This document shows positions 48,553-61,076 of a stretch of DNA of 64,000 nucleotides, piece after piece. How positions within the stretch are numbered: the first letter of the stretch is position 1; each line of letters opens with the position of its first letter. The notes below the pieces were generated by a model that was given only the letters and a program-made list of their open reading frames with translations, made no database searches and was not told the DNA's origin. The position numbers were made by a program, and so were the translations under genes. This stretch comes from Carya illinoinensis (taxonomy: Eukaryota > Streptophyta > Magnoliopsida > Fagales > Juglandaceae): contig NC_056752.1 in the NCBI RefSeq assembly GCF_018687715.1, positions 6,502,501 through 6,566,500 of the forward strand. Direction: 5' to 3'.

Positions 48553-49460
48553 AACGCTCTCCTTTCTCTCTAAACTTCCCCAAACTCCAGAGGCACGCGA
48601 CACAAGGTGGGAGCTTTGGCTCCCCCCTCTCTTCCCTTCCCCCTTCCTTTCTCTTTTCGATACAATGTTTTGGTTTGTTTTGGTTTTGGTTTTTTCAAGC
48701 AAATAAGGGGGAACGCCGATCAGGTCTTTCCAGCTGCCGACCGTCAACACAAGCCCAACCAAGATGTTAGCCAGTCGCCGATTTCCAAGACCACCGAACT
48801 CGGCACCAAACAAAGTGGAGCGTAGCCCGCACGAGCGGGACGAAGACTCAGACTTCTTCGACTTGTGGCTGTCACGCACTGCCGAGGAGCCATCAGCCGA
48901 TGCATAGCTTGGCTTTTATGGGACCTCGGACTCTGGGACTTCAGTTATCAACCGTCAGCTTTCCTCCCAGAGCAGTGTGTGTCTTGCATGGTCACTGTTG
49001 CTGTTGTTGGGTCCTGTCCCTCCAATTTCAGAGCTTTTTTTGATTTTTTTGTTCTTTTCGTTTCACGTTGTGATCCGAGTAAGGTGTTGAGCTACTAGAT
49101 CATTTGCAATCTGGGGCAAGAGATGGTCGAGAGTGGCAGGCAATGTTATGGCCGATGGTCGTATGACTGACCTTTTGTAGTGGAGGTTTTTGTGGTCCGT
49201 ACACGTGTTGGGTGCTCGTCCTGTCTGGGCTCCTGATGTCGATGCCTATGGTGGGAGTGCCGTCGGGGCTCATGCCGGTGCTCGTGATTCGGTTGTTTTT
49301 GTTGTGTGTTTTGTATTGTAGTTTTTGCTATTTAATTATTAATAGTGTTGAAATAGGCTACTAAACTTAATGTCCATAGCAGCAGTACACTGTAATCCGC
49401 CTCCCTGGGAGAATTGAGGGGGCCATTCCACTCTATTAATACAGAGCACTCTCTCTCTCT
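48552..49460. other. GC-richer block of unknown nature
   Basis: Base composition differs sharply from its surroundings between two CT-rich edges (48507 and 49449). Short frames exist on both strands without known domains. It may be a captured leader or a decayed element. Confidence 0.35.
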
Positions 49461-49765
49461 CTGTGGAGAGATTTAGAAGTTAAGACAAAGTCTGTCACTA
49501 TGTATGCAGGGATGCTCTAGAGCATATGCGTTAGTTAGTTTATAGTCTAAATTTCCTATATTGATAAGTCACAATTGTAACTTCGGTTTGTTGAATGAAT
49601 TCACTAAAGCCTGTTTCTATAATATATATATATATCCAAGTTGTGATCCAAGTATTGAGATACATTGTCAGTCATATGCCCAAGATCCCTACAACAAAAC
49701 ACAAATAAAACACAATAAATAAGTTCTTAGATAAAAAAGCAAACAAAAATAATTTTAACAGTAGA

Positions 49766-52100
49766 TTAAAAATTTGTATATGTATACCTCACTAAAGGAC
49801 AGTTATTCTTAGCATGTCCCTCATTTTTGCAAATGCTACAATACATTTTCTTTGATGGTTGGGTCTCTTTTGGATTTTTATTTCGCAAATATTTTGGTCG
49901 TCTTTTTGTTGGCACCTGTAGAGAATCCTGTATTGTTTGTGAAAAATTTGACACAACCTGACTTCTTAACATCACAGAATCATTGTTTGACATATCTCCA
50001 CCTTCTAAATTTTTTTTTTCCTGAATATCTTCAATTTAAAGCAACTATTTGTGGACCTTGTCTAAGGCAAGAGAGAGGTGATTGAATTTTTGTATTGATT
50101 GTGACCCAACTTCTGGAATCTCATAAAATTGCATCGTTAACTTGCTTTTTCTCATCGTAGGATCATCCTGTGTCATTTAATGTGCATCAGAAGTTGGTAT
50201 TTCGAGAATGGATCGACTCTTAGCATTAACAGTCCATCTCTCTAAAATATATTGTCGTGGCAACATATCTAATTTGAATTTTTTTTTGCCAAAGACACAG
50301 AGAATATGCCTTCAAATAATTCCCATAAATTCATACATGTGGTATGTGCATGTTGCGTTTTCTTGTCCACTCTCGAATGTCACATAATAGATATGGATTT
50401 CCACATAATAGATATGGATTTCTTTACCCTAAGATGTCACTCCATATGCCTTGCTTTCACCATCATTTTGAAATTTGGTTGACTTGTATCGTTAGTTATT
50501 GAAAAGCTCATCTTGAAATTTCATAAAAGACTTCCTTGTATAGATTAAGGTCGCCCCTTCTTCAATTTTATAACCCATTTTCAATATTGCATATGTAGAT
50601 ATTGCTCACACATCCTTTTCTTTCTCTTTAAAGTAATGTACATATAATGCTTTCTCATATAGATGCACAAAGTCACTCACTATAGTGCTTGAATGAACAT
50701 AATCCTTAAAAAACTTGTTCATGCTTTTACTCATTTGAGTTGTTGACATACCGTCACAAAATGTACTTCGCAAGTAAGTCAGAACCCACATATCTCGTCG
50801 GTTGTAAAGATTTTATAGCCAAGTGTTATCTATTAGCCCATACTTCACCAATATTGATATCCATTCCTCTTCAAACTCATCAGTCGTGATCATCTCATGG
50901 ATACAATGACAAAATTTTTTTATTTTTTTGGAAGTTCGAAAATTTGTTATATACATGGGCTAAATGTTCTGAAAAATTTTGTAAAATATGCCACAAGCAC
51001 AACCTATGAGTTGTGTTTAGGAGTACCTCTTTAATAGCATTTGCCATCGCCTTGTCGTCATCGGTAATTATAGTTTTAGGAGCCTTCCAAAGCATTGCCT
51101 CTTACCATGTTCTCAACAACCATATATAAGATTCTGCTGTTTCATTAACCAATAAAGCACAACCAAACATTATGGTTTGGTGATGATGGTTAACTCCAAA
51201 AAATAGCACAAATGCCATCTTATATATGTTTATCAAATACGTGGCATCAAAAGTCATAACATCCCCCAAAGTATTGGTATGCAACCCTTGATCTTGCATT
51301 TGCTCAAAAATAACTTTTCATACATCTATTCTTATCAACTTGCATGGAGTATACAAACCTAGGTTCTTTTCATTGTTTATCAAGAAAGTAAGCATATAAC
51401 CTTTGTGCATCTCCCTCTTCAAATAATTTTCTTCTTTTGTTTCCCAAGAAATTTTCCACATCCTTGCCAATGCATCCAAGGTTAAAGTCACCACCTGATT
51501 CTTTACTCAGTACTAACATTATCTTTCTTGTCGGTACACTAGATTCCTTCAAAGTGAGAATAAGTTTTTTTGAGCGCATATCACTTCTCTATGTCCATGG
51601 AGCAAACTAGTACTTCTTGGTATAAGTAGCTCATGGTTATGTTCAGGCATAAACTTAGTTACTGCCCACTGTTCACTATCTTTCCTTATTGTCATTATTG
51701 CTTTACATCCAATTTTTGTCTCAGCAAGTCCAGAAATTGTTCGTTCCTTCTGTTTGCGACTTTCACCTCGAAATACTTCCCTTGAGCAAACATAATCTAC
51801 CTCAATTAGTTTTTTTCTCTTCTTTCGACAATCTCGTATGGTTGGTCCTCATTGAAAAACCCTTTCGTCTTGCATACACCTTGTAAAATGCATGTGCATC
51901 TTGTAAGTTATTAAATCTCATACCAATATGTGGCTCTAAATGACCACTATTGGAAGAGGAAATCTCATTCACCCGTTCTTCTACATCCACATCATATTAT
52001 TCTTCCTCATTTTCAGTCTCATTCCCATCAAGTTCTTCTTCCACAATTTCAGCCTCAACACCTACATCTCCAACTTCTGGACAATTTCTACTCATTGTTA
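49766..52100 (-). pseudogene. FAR1/FHY3-related (MULE-derived) gene, broken
   Basis: In sense order: an acidic N-terminus from about 52093 with an in-frame TAA; the FAR1 DNA-binding region (GMRFNNLQDAHAFYKVYA, 51802-51990); DVENFLGNKRRKLFEEGDAQ (51370-51579); the MULE transposase core with MTFDATYLINIYKMAFVLF (51102-51299) and TIITDDDKAMANAIKEVL (50895-51095); STFCDGMSTTQMSKSMNKFF (50606-50791); a decayed SWIM region; and a zinc knuckle CSICKNEGHAKNNC (49766-49993). Every segment is separated by stops or frame changes. The family acts as nuclear DNA-binding proteins tamed from transposase. Whether this was a host FRS gene or a transposon copy cannot be told here. Confidence 0.88.
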
Positions 52101-52221
52101 TCTCAACTTCATCGCTATCCCAACTTGATATATGATCCTTCAATACAAAATAAAATTATATTCATTACTTGCCAACCATTCTAATTTTATTAACTGAGAT
52201 ACGATGACATTCTAATTTGTT

Positions 52222-52721
52222 TGAAGTAATCTATCTTATTGATAGATTGATTCGTCTAATTTTGACTCTTCCAATGTCTACAGCAACTAGTGAACGAGCA
52301 TTTTCAACTATAAAGATTGTTAAAACAAGGCTTCACAACAAGATTAAAGAATAATTCTTAGCAAATTAGTTGTCTATATTGAAAGAGAAATAGCTAAGAA
52401 TTTTGATATAAATTCAATACTTGATATTTTTTTTGTTTAAAAGAATGCAAGTTACAATTTTAGACACTCTGTATTTCTTTTGTTTAATATATTTGTATGA
52501 ATGTTTTTATATTATTTCAAGGATATATTGTTCTTGACATATCAAATAATTTTTCAATACATAAATTGCATTAAACGTATTTTATTTTCATTGTAAATCT
52601 TCCTATCAAATTATTATATATCGTAAAAAAAAAATTGTATAAAAGTAGAACAAAAAATATTTTATGTATATTGTTCTAGTTTTGTTTGACCCCCTAAAGT
52701 AAATTCCTTGCTCCGCTACTG
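52222..52721 (+). pseudogene. 3' end of a hAT transposon with the transposase dimerisation tail
   Basis: The frame reads VIYLIDRLIRLILTLPMSTA, then TSERAFSTIKIVKTRLHNK, the hAT C-terminal dimerisation block seen in TTF/ZMYM1-like plant transposases, followed by a TAA and further related codons (YIEREIAKNF). The element end is at about 52721: CCTTGCTCCGCTACTG, inverse of the familiar hAT terminus CAGTGGCGGAGC with one change. The 5' part is missing and the left border abuts the FAR1 pseudogene. Confidence 0.85.
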
Positions 52722-52839
52722 AGTGATGTGGTAGTTTCTGATTTGAGGCTGGTTTCACCACAAAAACAGCATGTACCGCTCCAAAACGGTTCTGTAGGAT
52801 CAAAACAGTAATCTCAAGACCCAGTCCAAAGAGTGCAAG

Positions 52840-53390
52840 AATAAGATTTTGCCTAATAAATAACAAATAAGCAAAGAGTTAATGTTCGACTCCAAAGGAA
52901 ACTAAGGGCTTGTTTGGATACTTAGATATTCTCAAAATTTCTTATGATTTCTTTCTCAAACATCACTCAAACACAAAACACTTTTAAATTTCAAATCAAC
53001 TTTTTCATTTAATAATTATCTAATCATTATCCAAGCACAAAACTAATACAACTTTTCCAAACTTCCAAACAAAATATAAAAAATAATACAACTTTTTCAA
53101 ATTTCAAAACAAATATAATATTAAAAAAATATTTTTAAATAATTTTTTAACTTTATAATATTTTTATTCAACTTTTTCTCTCTTCTTTTCAAAAATTCAA
53201 TAAAATATTTTAAGTCAAACTATTTTATGACTCTTTACATAATTATGAGATATTCTAAAACGAGCGCTAAACCGACAGTGGAAAAGGATCAGAAGACTTC
53301 TAATTAAACCACACTTCCTTGTTCAGGCATTCAATGATAATTATGCAGCCGAAATATCACACCTATTGATTTCGTTGCAGAACATAACAG
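52840..53390. repeat. Second copy of the dispersed repeat with a MITE-like insertion
   Basis: Outer parts match 42561-42765. The inserted part (about 52910-53275) begins GGGCTTGTTTGGATACTTAG and ends in an inverted AGATATTCTAAAACGAGCGC. Its centre holds the AT-rich dispersed repeat (CTAATCATTATCCAAGCAC, AACTTTTCCAAACTTCC). Confidence 0.6.
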
Positions 53391-53460
53391 GAAATTTATG
53401 CTCTCTATCACGCTTGCTACTGTCGCTACCATCTTATCACTGATATAGGCGACCCCCTAA

Positions 53461-54040
53461 GAGCACTAGTAGTGGCCTCAATAAACTTTGGCCAAAATTT
53501 GAGTAAGAAATTCACTTTTACAAATTTAGCTAGCCACTTTTCAACAATACCAAATAATAGACTCAACAAATCTATCACTATTCTATTAAAATATTGATTT
53601 TATAATTTTCATTTATTTTAATTCTAAGTGTAATTTAAATATTTATTCGTTATTAAAAAATTACATATTAATTTTTTAATACTTATAATCAAGAACTGCT
53701 TTTTCCTTAAAATAAAAATGAAAAAAAAAATCAATACACAAAATTCAACCTATTGCATAATCAATAACTCATTAATACATATGTCTCTGTATGTGTCGCT
53801 TGTGTGTGTGAGCGAGAACCAGCAGGCAGCAGCTTGGGAGTAGAGGCAGCAAGAAGAAATTTTTTAGTCACAAAATAATATTTAGCCAGCCAGAGGGGCT
53901 GGCCAAATTTAGCCAGTGAATTAATCTTTGGCTATAAATACTGTTCATTTGTTGAGTCTATTACAATGCATTAATTGTGCATCCTAGTTATTCCTTAGCT
54001 AAAATTTGACTTTGTTGAGTCCATTACTAGTGCTGATCTA
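53461..54040. mobile_element. MITE with long inverted ends
   Basis: Left GAGCACTAGTAGTGGCCTCA and inverted right AGCACTAGTAATGGACTCAA pair well over 25 bases and more. A TAA precedes the left end; the matching TAA on the right is not at the expected spot. Non-coding; it holds TTTGGCCAAA-like words and an internal GTGTG run. Confidence 0.75.
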
Positions 54041-56652
54041 AAACCATCATCTATAGTTGCATTATCCATTTGGTGTATTATTTTCACTATCATCTCTATA
54101 ACAGCTGCCGATGCAAAGTTTCAGTGCTGCCTGCACAACTACATCACTACTACTAATGCTTCCAAACTTCCCATCACCACCATTAGCATAACCATAGAGT
54201 ACCCTGAACTGTTTGATCATTTCTTCACTCACCTCCACCCTCTCTTCCACTGTACTCTCTACTTACTCATTTTAGGCTTTCGTTTGATTATTAGAAATTA
54301 TAATGAAAGGGGCTATAATGAAACTAGAAATTTCTTCGTTAATTGCTTATTTTGAAGTATTCTGCTTTTCTGTTACCAACATACATGTGTGTGTGTGTCT
54401 GTGCCTGTGTGAAATTGGGCATAATTTAATCTTTTAGTTAAAGAGAATTTAATACTGGATTATCTGTGGCTTTATGTATTCACATTATTGATCATGGTCG
54501 GGGTGGTCGAAAGCTTCACTTTTGATGATGATTCTATTTTTCCTTTTCCTTCTCCTTAGACACTTCTTCTGGGTGTGGTAATGTGAGTGGCAGTAGCAGA
54601 CTGGTTAGCTTCATTTATGTTGTTGAGATGGATTTTCAATTTCAATTTCTGTGAAAAACATAACCTGACTGTGCTGTCTGGTGGCACACTTTTGATGTGC
54701 ATCTCAATTGATCTGAACCGAAGAGGCTTTTTGGTCTTGATGGGGAATGATATGAAAGCTCTAGAGCCAATTAGTTTTCTATTTTTTGTTTGGTGGTTCG
54801 TTGCTGCTGTAGCAACAAGACTGGGGAACTCGCTGTAGTTGCCTATCTGTGCAGGCTTGGATTAGGTACAGTTAGCATTAGTTCTTTAAATTTTGTTGAA
54901 GGTGTTGCCGCTTTTGATGGAAAGCGCAGATGTATTCCAAGGTTTTTTGTCATTTACTTTTTGGGTTGTCTAAGTGGGCATTGTTAGGAGCTAAATTTCA
55001 AACCAACTTTATAGCCTTGTAAATAGGATAGGTTCGAGTGGGTGAATGTTGAGCTTGTTTATTTTATCTCTCACTGAAGTGCAGCTTTCGGATAGTTATA
55101 ACCTTCCTTCCAGGTTTAGGGCTTAAACCCTTTTTTTTTTTTTGGCAAGGTTGGACATGGGTCTGGCTGTGCTGGACCCTGGTGAATCTGTATAGATGTA
55201 AATTCTTTGTTTTAAGGGGCGCAAATGAAATTCAGCTGTATGAGCATTTGCATCCGGCTTCCTATATTTACCTTTTTAGCTAAATTTTGAAGAAAAACTA
55301 GCAAAACTATCTTGCATCTGGCTTCTCCTTTTAGAGGCCAAACCGTAGCAAAGTTATTTTATTATTTTTTATTACTTTTTTTTCTTCATTTATTTAGACA
55401 TTTTATTCTCACAAAGAAAGTTATTTTCTTTTTCATTTTATACTCAATTAAATCAATGAATTAGTTGCTTTTTATTTTATATTGTTTTTTATTTTGTTTG
55501 GTTATGCTTTTGTTATTGTAAATGACTCTTTTATTCCTATTTCAATCCTTTTTTAACCATCAAACATTAATTACTTATATTATATTAAAGTTTTTTTCAA
55601 CGTTATTTATCATTTTTTTATCAATGCTAAATTTCTATGAGCGAAGTAATTTCTATCGTAAACGCTAGGTAAAGTGCAATATCCAAGCAAGACAAGTCTA
55701 GGTAAGGTAGTATGTCGCTTTTTTTTGTTTCTCATCTGCCGTCCACGACAGTGACCCTTAATAATCCTGAAGTTTCCCGGCAATTTTGTTTGTCAATTAA
55801 AAACTAAAAAGGTCTATTTTAATCCCTTGAAAGTCATATTTGCCAACTGTCTCAACTACCATGCAAGAAAAACTATGCATATTATTAAATTTAGAAGTGC
55901 CCTAGCTACTTTCAAAAAAAAAAAAAAAAGAAGTGCCCTAGCTAAAAGGTCATGTATTAGAGAAGTAGATAAAAATATAAAATAGGAATTTGAGTGTGAT
56001 TCAGATGATATAAAATGAGATGTTTTGAATAATAATAAATAAAATATTATTATAATATAATTTTTTTAATATTAATTTTGTATTAAGATTTGAAAATATT
56101 GAATTGTTTATTATATTGTGTATATAAATTTAACAATATTTTAATGATTAAATAAGATGAAATTTTTTATTTTTTAGTTTTACTTTGAAGCGTGTTAAGG
56201 TCTACAAAGATTTCTATATAATTGTTGATACCAACTGATATTTTACTAAGAAGGTTGGTTGGTTGGTTGCTCAAGCCCCTCTGTCATTCTAGTTTCTAAC
56301 TTCTGATAAAATGATCAACGGTAAGGATTATTGGTCTGCCATTTCATGCCAGTATGATTGAGTAGGAGTAGGAGCCGAAAGCCCTTTTGTTTTATTTGTC
56401 TTTTGCTTTTGTGTTTTGCCCTGTTAATAGCTGCATTCCACGGCTATGAAATCATTGAAATGTAACCAAAACCCCCCAAAAAATAAATGTGATGACCTAC
56501 AATCCTTCACTGTTCCTGAACGTGACAAATGAGGTTGAGTTATTGATATTATTGGTTTAAAAACACAAGTTTCTTGATCAGAAGCTGCGAAACCGAGTGT
56601 TCTTGATCAGCAGTTCTTTGGCTGTGAGTTTTTTCAAAGCAAAATTTCCAGC
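54041..56652. other. Upstream region of the resistance gene, no clear gene
   Basis: 54060-54990 has small frames on both strands without known domains. At 55120-55250 is a T run and a repeat-like block. 55260-55700 is AT-rich, with CAT(T/C)TGCATC(C/T)GGCTTC repeated at 55245 and 55312. 55990-56190 is the AT-rich dispersed repeat. The promoter of the gene at 56653 must lie in the last few hundred bases, but I see no decisive TATA box. Confidence 0.45.
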
Positions 56653-59600
56653 ATGGAAGTCGTGGCTTCGATTGTCAGTGTAGCAGTCGTAAAAACTGGT
56701 GAGGCTCTCTGTTCTACTATCAAGAACATTGCCAAAAGCCCACAACAGCTTCATGTTTTGGAAATGGAGAAGAAATCCCTTACGGCTCTTAGAGATGAGA
56801 CAGCAATAGAAATCGAAAGAGCTACGCAGGAAGGAATGGCAATAAAAGATAGAGCCACTGGATGGCTTAAGGATGTTGACGAGCTGCTTCGTAAGATGAA
56901 TGATCAGATTCAAGAAGCAAAGAGTTCCCGATGTTTCTTAAGTTGCAGTACTAAGCGGTGTAGAATAAGCAGGGATGTGGCAGAACAGCTCAAAGAGGTA
57001 AAAAGGCTTCTAGAAGTGGGAAGTTCCATTGCTAGTTCCGTGGCTCATAGTTATCCAGAGGTCAAAGCAGTGGAGCATATTCCTGGACCTTCAATTCAAG
57101 ATCAAACAGCGTCAGTATCAGAAGATTTAGCCAAAATTATGACTCTATTGTCTGACGATAAAAAGGGGATAATTGGTATATGGGGGATGGGAGGAGTCGG
57201 CAAAACTAATCTGGTGAGAAATTTGAACAATAAGCTCCAAAAAAATTCAAATCTGCGTTTTAGCTGTGTACTATGGGTTACAGTGTCCAAAAATTTGGAC
57301 ATAAAAATGGTCCAGACGAGAATAGCTTCCAGACTGGGTTTGAAACTGGAAGAAAGTTCGGGACCGGATGGAATGGCTATTCAACTTCATCGGAGACTAG
57401 AGAAGGAAAGGTTTCTTCTCATTCTCGATGATGTTTGGGAAAAAATTGATTTGGACAAATTGGGTGTCCCACGGCCTGAAAATCATAGCGGTAGTAAGAT
57501 CATATTGACATCTAGATCTTTGGATGTATGTAGGTACATCCAGACAGATTTTAACGTTCCGATGAGCGTTTTGGGGGATAAAGACGCTTGGCAATTATTT
57601 AGTCAATATGCGACGGATGTGGTTAATTTAGAACATATCACACCACTTGCAGAGGCAATTTGTAAAGAGTGTGAGGGATTGCCTTTGGCCATCATCACCA
57701 TGGGAGCTGCAATGAGAGGAAAGACGAATCCTGAGGTATGGAAGCATGCTTTGAATCAATTGCACAGATCGGTGCCTTATGCGGCAGGCGTTGAGGAGAA
57801 GCTCTATAAGCGTTTGAAATGGAGTTACGACTCATTAGAAGGTAAAGACTTGAAAACTTGTTTTCTTTACTGCTCTTTGTTTCCAGAGGACTTCTCAATT
57901 AATATAGATGAACTAGTATGGTACTGGCTGGCGGAAGGTTTGATAGATGAACGAGAAGACTATGAGGTTTTCTACAGTAGAGGAATTAGTTTGATTGAAA
58001 ATCTGAAGGACGCCTGTTTGTTGGAAGATGGTTCCGATAAGGGCACCGTGAAGATGCATGACGTTGTTCGTGATGTTAGCATATGGATTGCATCAACCTG
58101 CAGCGAGGATGGAAGTAAATCCCTCATTCGTACAGAGAAAGGGTTGAAAGAGATTTCAGCCACTGAGCTATCAAATTCTCTCAAAAGAGTTTCTTTTATA
58201 GATAACGATTTAGAAAAACTACCTGATGATTCTGTGATTCGATGTTCAGAGGCATCAACTTTTTTACTACAGAATAATCCTCGCCTTGAATTAATTCCTG
58301 AAATATTTTTGGAACGATTTAAAGCACTGAGAGTCTTGAATTTCAGTCGGACCAGCATCAAGTCATTGCCCGATTCTCTTCTTCAACTGGATGACCTCCG
58401 TGCTCTTCTTTTGAGTAATTGCGAGGATCTCGAAGGATTACCCCCACTAGAAAGGCTCAGTAGACTTCAAGTGTTTGATCTCTCCTGGACTGGTATCAGA
58501 GAATTACCAAAAGGGTTAGAGCAACTCAGCAACTTAAGGCATCTAAACTTAGCCGGGACTTCCAAACTGGAAGTGGTTAAAGCTGGAGTCATACCCAAGT
58601 TGTCCAGATTAGAAGTTCTGGACCTGTCAAACAGTTGCTACATTTGGAAAGTGAAGGGAGCGTTTCAAGAGGAGGAAGCATGTTTTGAAGAGCTACAATG
58701 CCTGGAGCGGTTACAAGTTTTATCCATCAGATTGAAATGGAACCCGTGTTACACTCTCCAAGATACAATTACTTTCTGGATAAATGGATTAAAAGCATTC
58801 GAAATTAACGTCGGACCATCGGGATATTCTCTTTCAGGTATTTTCTAAGATCTTTTAATTTTAAATATCATTCACATAAAATTAATTTTTTATTTTTTTA
58901 ATCTAATTATTATTTTTTAAAAAATTTTAAATAAAGTCTTAAAAATCGTAATTTTTTAAAAAAATTTTAAAATAAAAATTATATTTAAATAAATTTTTAT
59001 TTTATAATAATTTTATTCAACAATTTCTTTCTACTCTTTCAAAATTAAATAAAAAATATTTATTTAAAATATTTTATTAATATTTACAAACTATTTTGTG
59101 ACGCATTTATGCTCCATTTGGACTATTCTAAGCGATACTTTGAATATCTACGAGGGCGAGATCTATGCCTACTCTCAGATGCCCAAAGATGCATCATGAC
59201 TATGGAAGGGATTGACCTCTCGGGAGGACAGATCGGGTGGTTGTTGAGCAATGCAAGTTATCTACGCTTACTAAGTTGTGGAGGACTGAATGATATGCTA
59301 CAAGACATGGTCATTAACAGTGTTTGCAGAAGCTTTACATATTTAAAAAAGCTTAAGATTAAGTACTCTTACTGCAGTTTTCAGACGAGAGGACCTGCAG
59401 CACGGTATGACCTACTACCCAATTTGGAGCAACTTAGTCTATCTGGGATAAAAGGTGTTGAAAGCATTTCAGAGCTAGCCAATCTTCTCGGATTGAGATT
59501 TCAGAGACTGAGAACATTAAATGTGTTTGCCTGTTGGCAGATGAAATATCTTCTCTCCCTAGGGAACTCCATTCGCACAATGCCGAACCTAGAAGTAATC

Positions 59601-59819
59601 GAGGTACAACATTGTCCCAATTTAGAAGAGCTCTTCAATTATCTTCCATTGCAGATCAATATGGCTGGTCTAGATCCTATTACCCCAAAACTACAAAAAT
59701 TGTATTTGAGGAAACTTCCCAAATTAAGGAATCTTTGTAGGGATGAAAAGACCTGGCCGGGTAATAAAGTGAAGGTTGAGGTGATCGACTGCGATCTTCT
59801 GAGCACTGATCAGCAATGA
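56653..59819 (+). CDS. Intact CC-NBS-LRR disease resistance gene, RPS2-like, two exons
   Basis: Exon 1 is 56653-58837, the intron 58838-59154 (CAG|GTATTT to CTACGAG), exon 2 59155-59819; phases fit and give about 949 residues, normal for the group. Residues 1-140 are a coiled-coil-type N-terminus with the word WLKDVDELL (71-79). The NB-ARC follows: P-loop GMGGVGKT (178-185), kinase-2 LLILDDVW (255-262), RNBS-B KIILTSRS (282-289), GLPLA (342-346), RNBS-D CFLYCSLFPED (403-413) and MHD at 468-470. LRRs run from about 500 to the end. The trailing D-D-V-W favours a CC-type, non-TIR protein. Such proteins sense pathogen effectors at membranes or in the cytoplasm and trigger defence. All key residues are present. 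Read without splicing, exon 1 stops at 58848, so intron retention would yield a shorter protein. The acceptor was chosen by phase and by the match in copy A; cDNA could move it. Confidence 0.93.
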
Positions 59820-60922
59820 TACGATGGAAACAAGTTGGGGGTAACGAATTGGAGACGCATGCATCCACAGACAAAACTAAATAATATTTTATGTGTTTTT
59901 GTTGGAGTGAGGTGTGCAATATATATATGTATATTTTTCTGGAAGTTTATATATATTACGTGTGCATGTCTATATATATATATATAAAAGATAAATTTGA
60001 TGTATTTTGATGTATTAATTTTGTGAGTAACATTTGATGCAATGATCAGCTTTCTTATGTACATTAACTTTTGTTGGATGCTGTATAAAATAACTAAGAA
60101 GTAAAAAACTTTCCAAGGGCCAAATATATTTTATGACACTTTCTTAGTTGTTATGTTTGTAACCATGCATGACCCATCGATTACTTCTGCTGGGCTTGAA
60201 ATAGGACCGGACATGAGTGTAAAACAATAGCAACGCTACTCAATCTTTTCAACTTTTATACATCACATTTTTTTAAAATTTTTAAATATTTTTAAAAAAA
60301 AAATTATGAGTTTATTTTTCTTAAATTAATTGAATTCTCCTATTTATTATCCATATATTAAATATTTGATAAAATAAAAAAATAATAAAACTTAAAAAAA
60401 AATGTGGTGCATGTGTCAATAGTAAAATGTTGTATAACTTTTTTTCGTAATCGTAAAACAATACAACTCTTTTATAAATTTTTAACAACTATTTTTTTTA
60501 ATCTCAATGTTATTTTTGTAAAACAATATTATTTTTATGACTATATTTTATAAAAAAAAAATACCCTCATAATTGTAAAATAGCTTTACAAAATAGTTGT
60601 TTTTATCATTATTTTACACCAATTAGACTCGTGACTAATAGCACGTGGCAATTCAGAATCTCAACAACCAACATCCAACCTTAACACCCAGTTGGCTACC
60701 TACAAGTGTCACTTTGACGCTACGGCCTTTTGTTAAACTTCTAAGATAATTGTGAATCAATATCGTTTCAAGTTTTAACTTGAATAATTTGAGAGTCAAA
60801 GTTAAAAAGACAAGAAATTACTTCCTTCTATAATATTTATTATATATTTAATATTGTTCAAAAAATCTATAGGATAGATGTTGTAATGCCTCCTCCATCT
60901 TTCTATTTCTATTTGAGTAATG
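59820..60922. other. 3' flank of the resistance gene, with a MITE-like pair
   Basis: 59820-60145 matches copy A. At 60226-60445 inverted words face each other (TTTTATACATCACATTTTTT and AAAATGTGGTGCATGTG), a small MITE absent from copy A. 60690-60922 matches copy A again. No gene. Confidence 0.55.
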
Positions 60923-61041
60923 TTATATATAGTCACTTTTACGTACTCTATTTATGTGATAGGCTGTATTAATTTTTTTAATACACAATCAATTACATCA
61001 GTAAAATACATAAAAAAAATATGTAAAAGTGATTGTGTATA
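60923..61041. repeat. Small palindromic MITE, copy 3 (duplicate of copy 1)
   Basis: Same inverted arms as 2611-2740, slightly shortened. It was inherited through the segmental duplication. Confidence 0.6.
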
Positions 61042-61076
61042 GAATTTTTGTTTATATTTCTCTTGTAGCAGCACTA

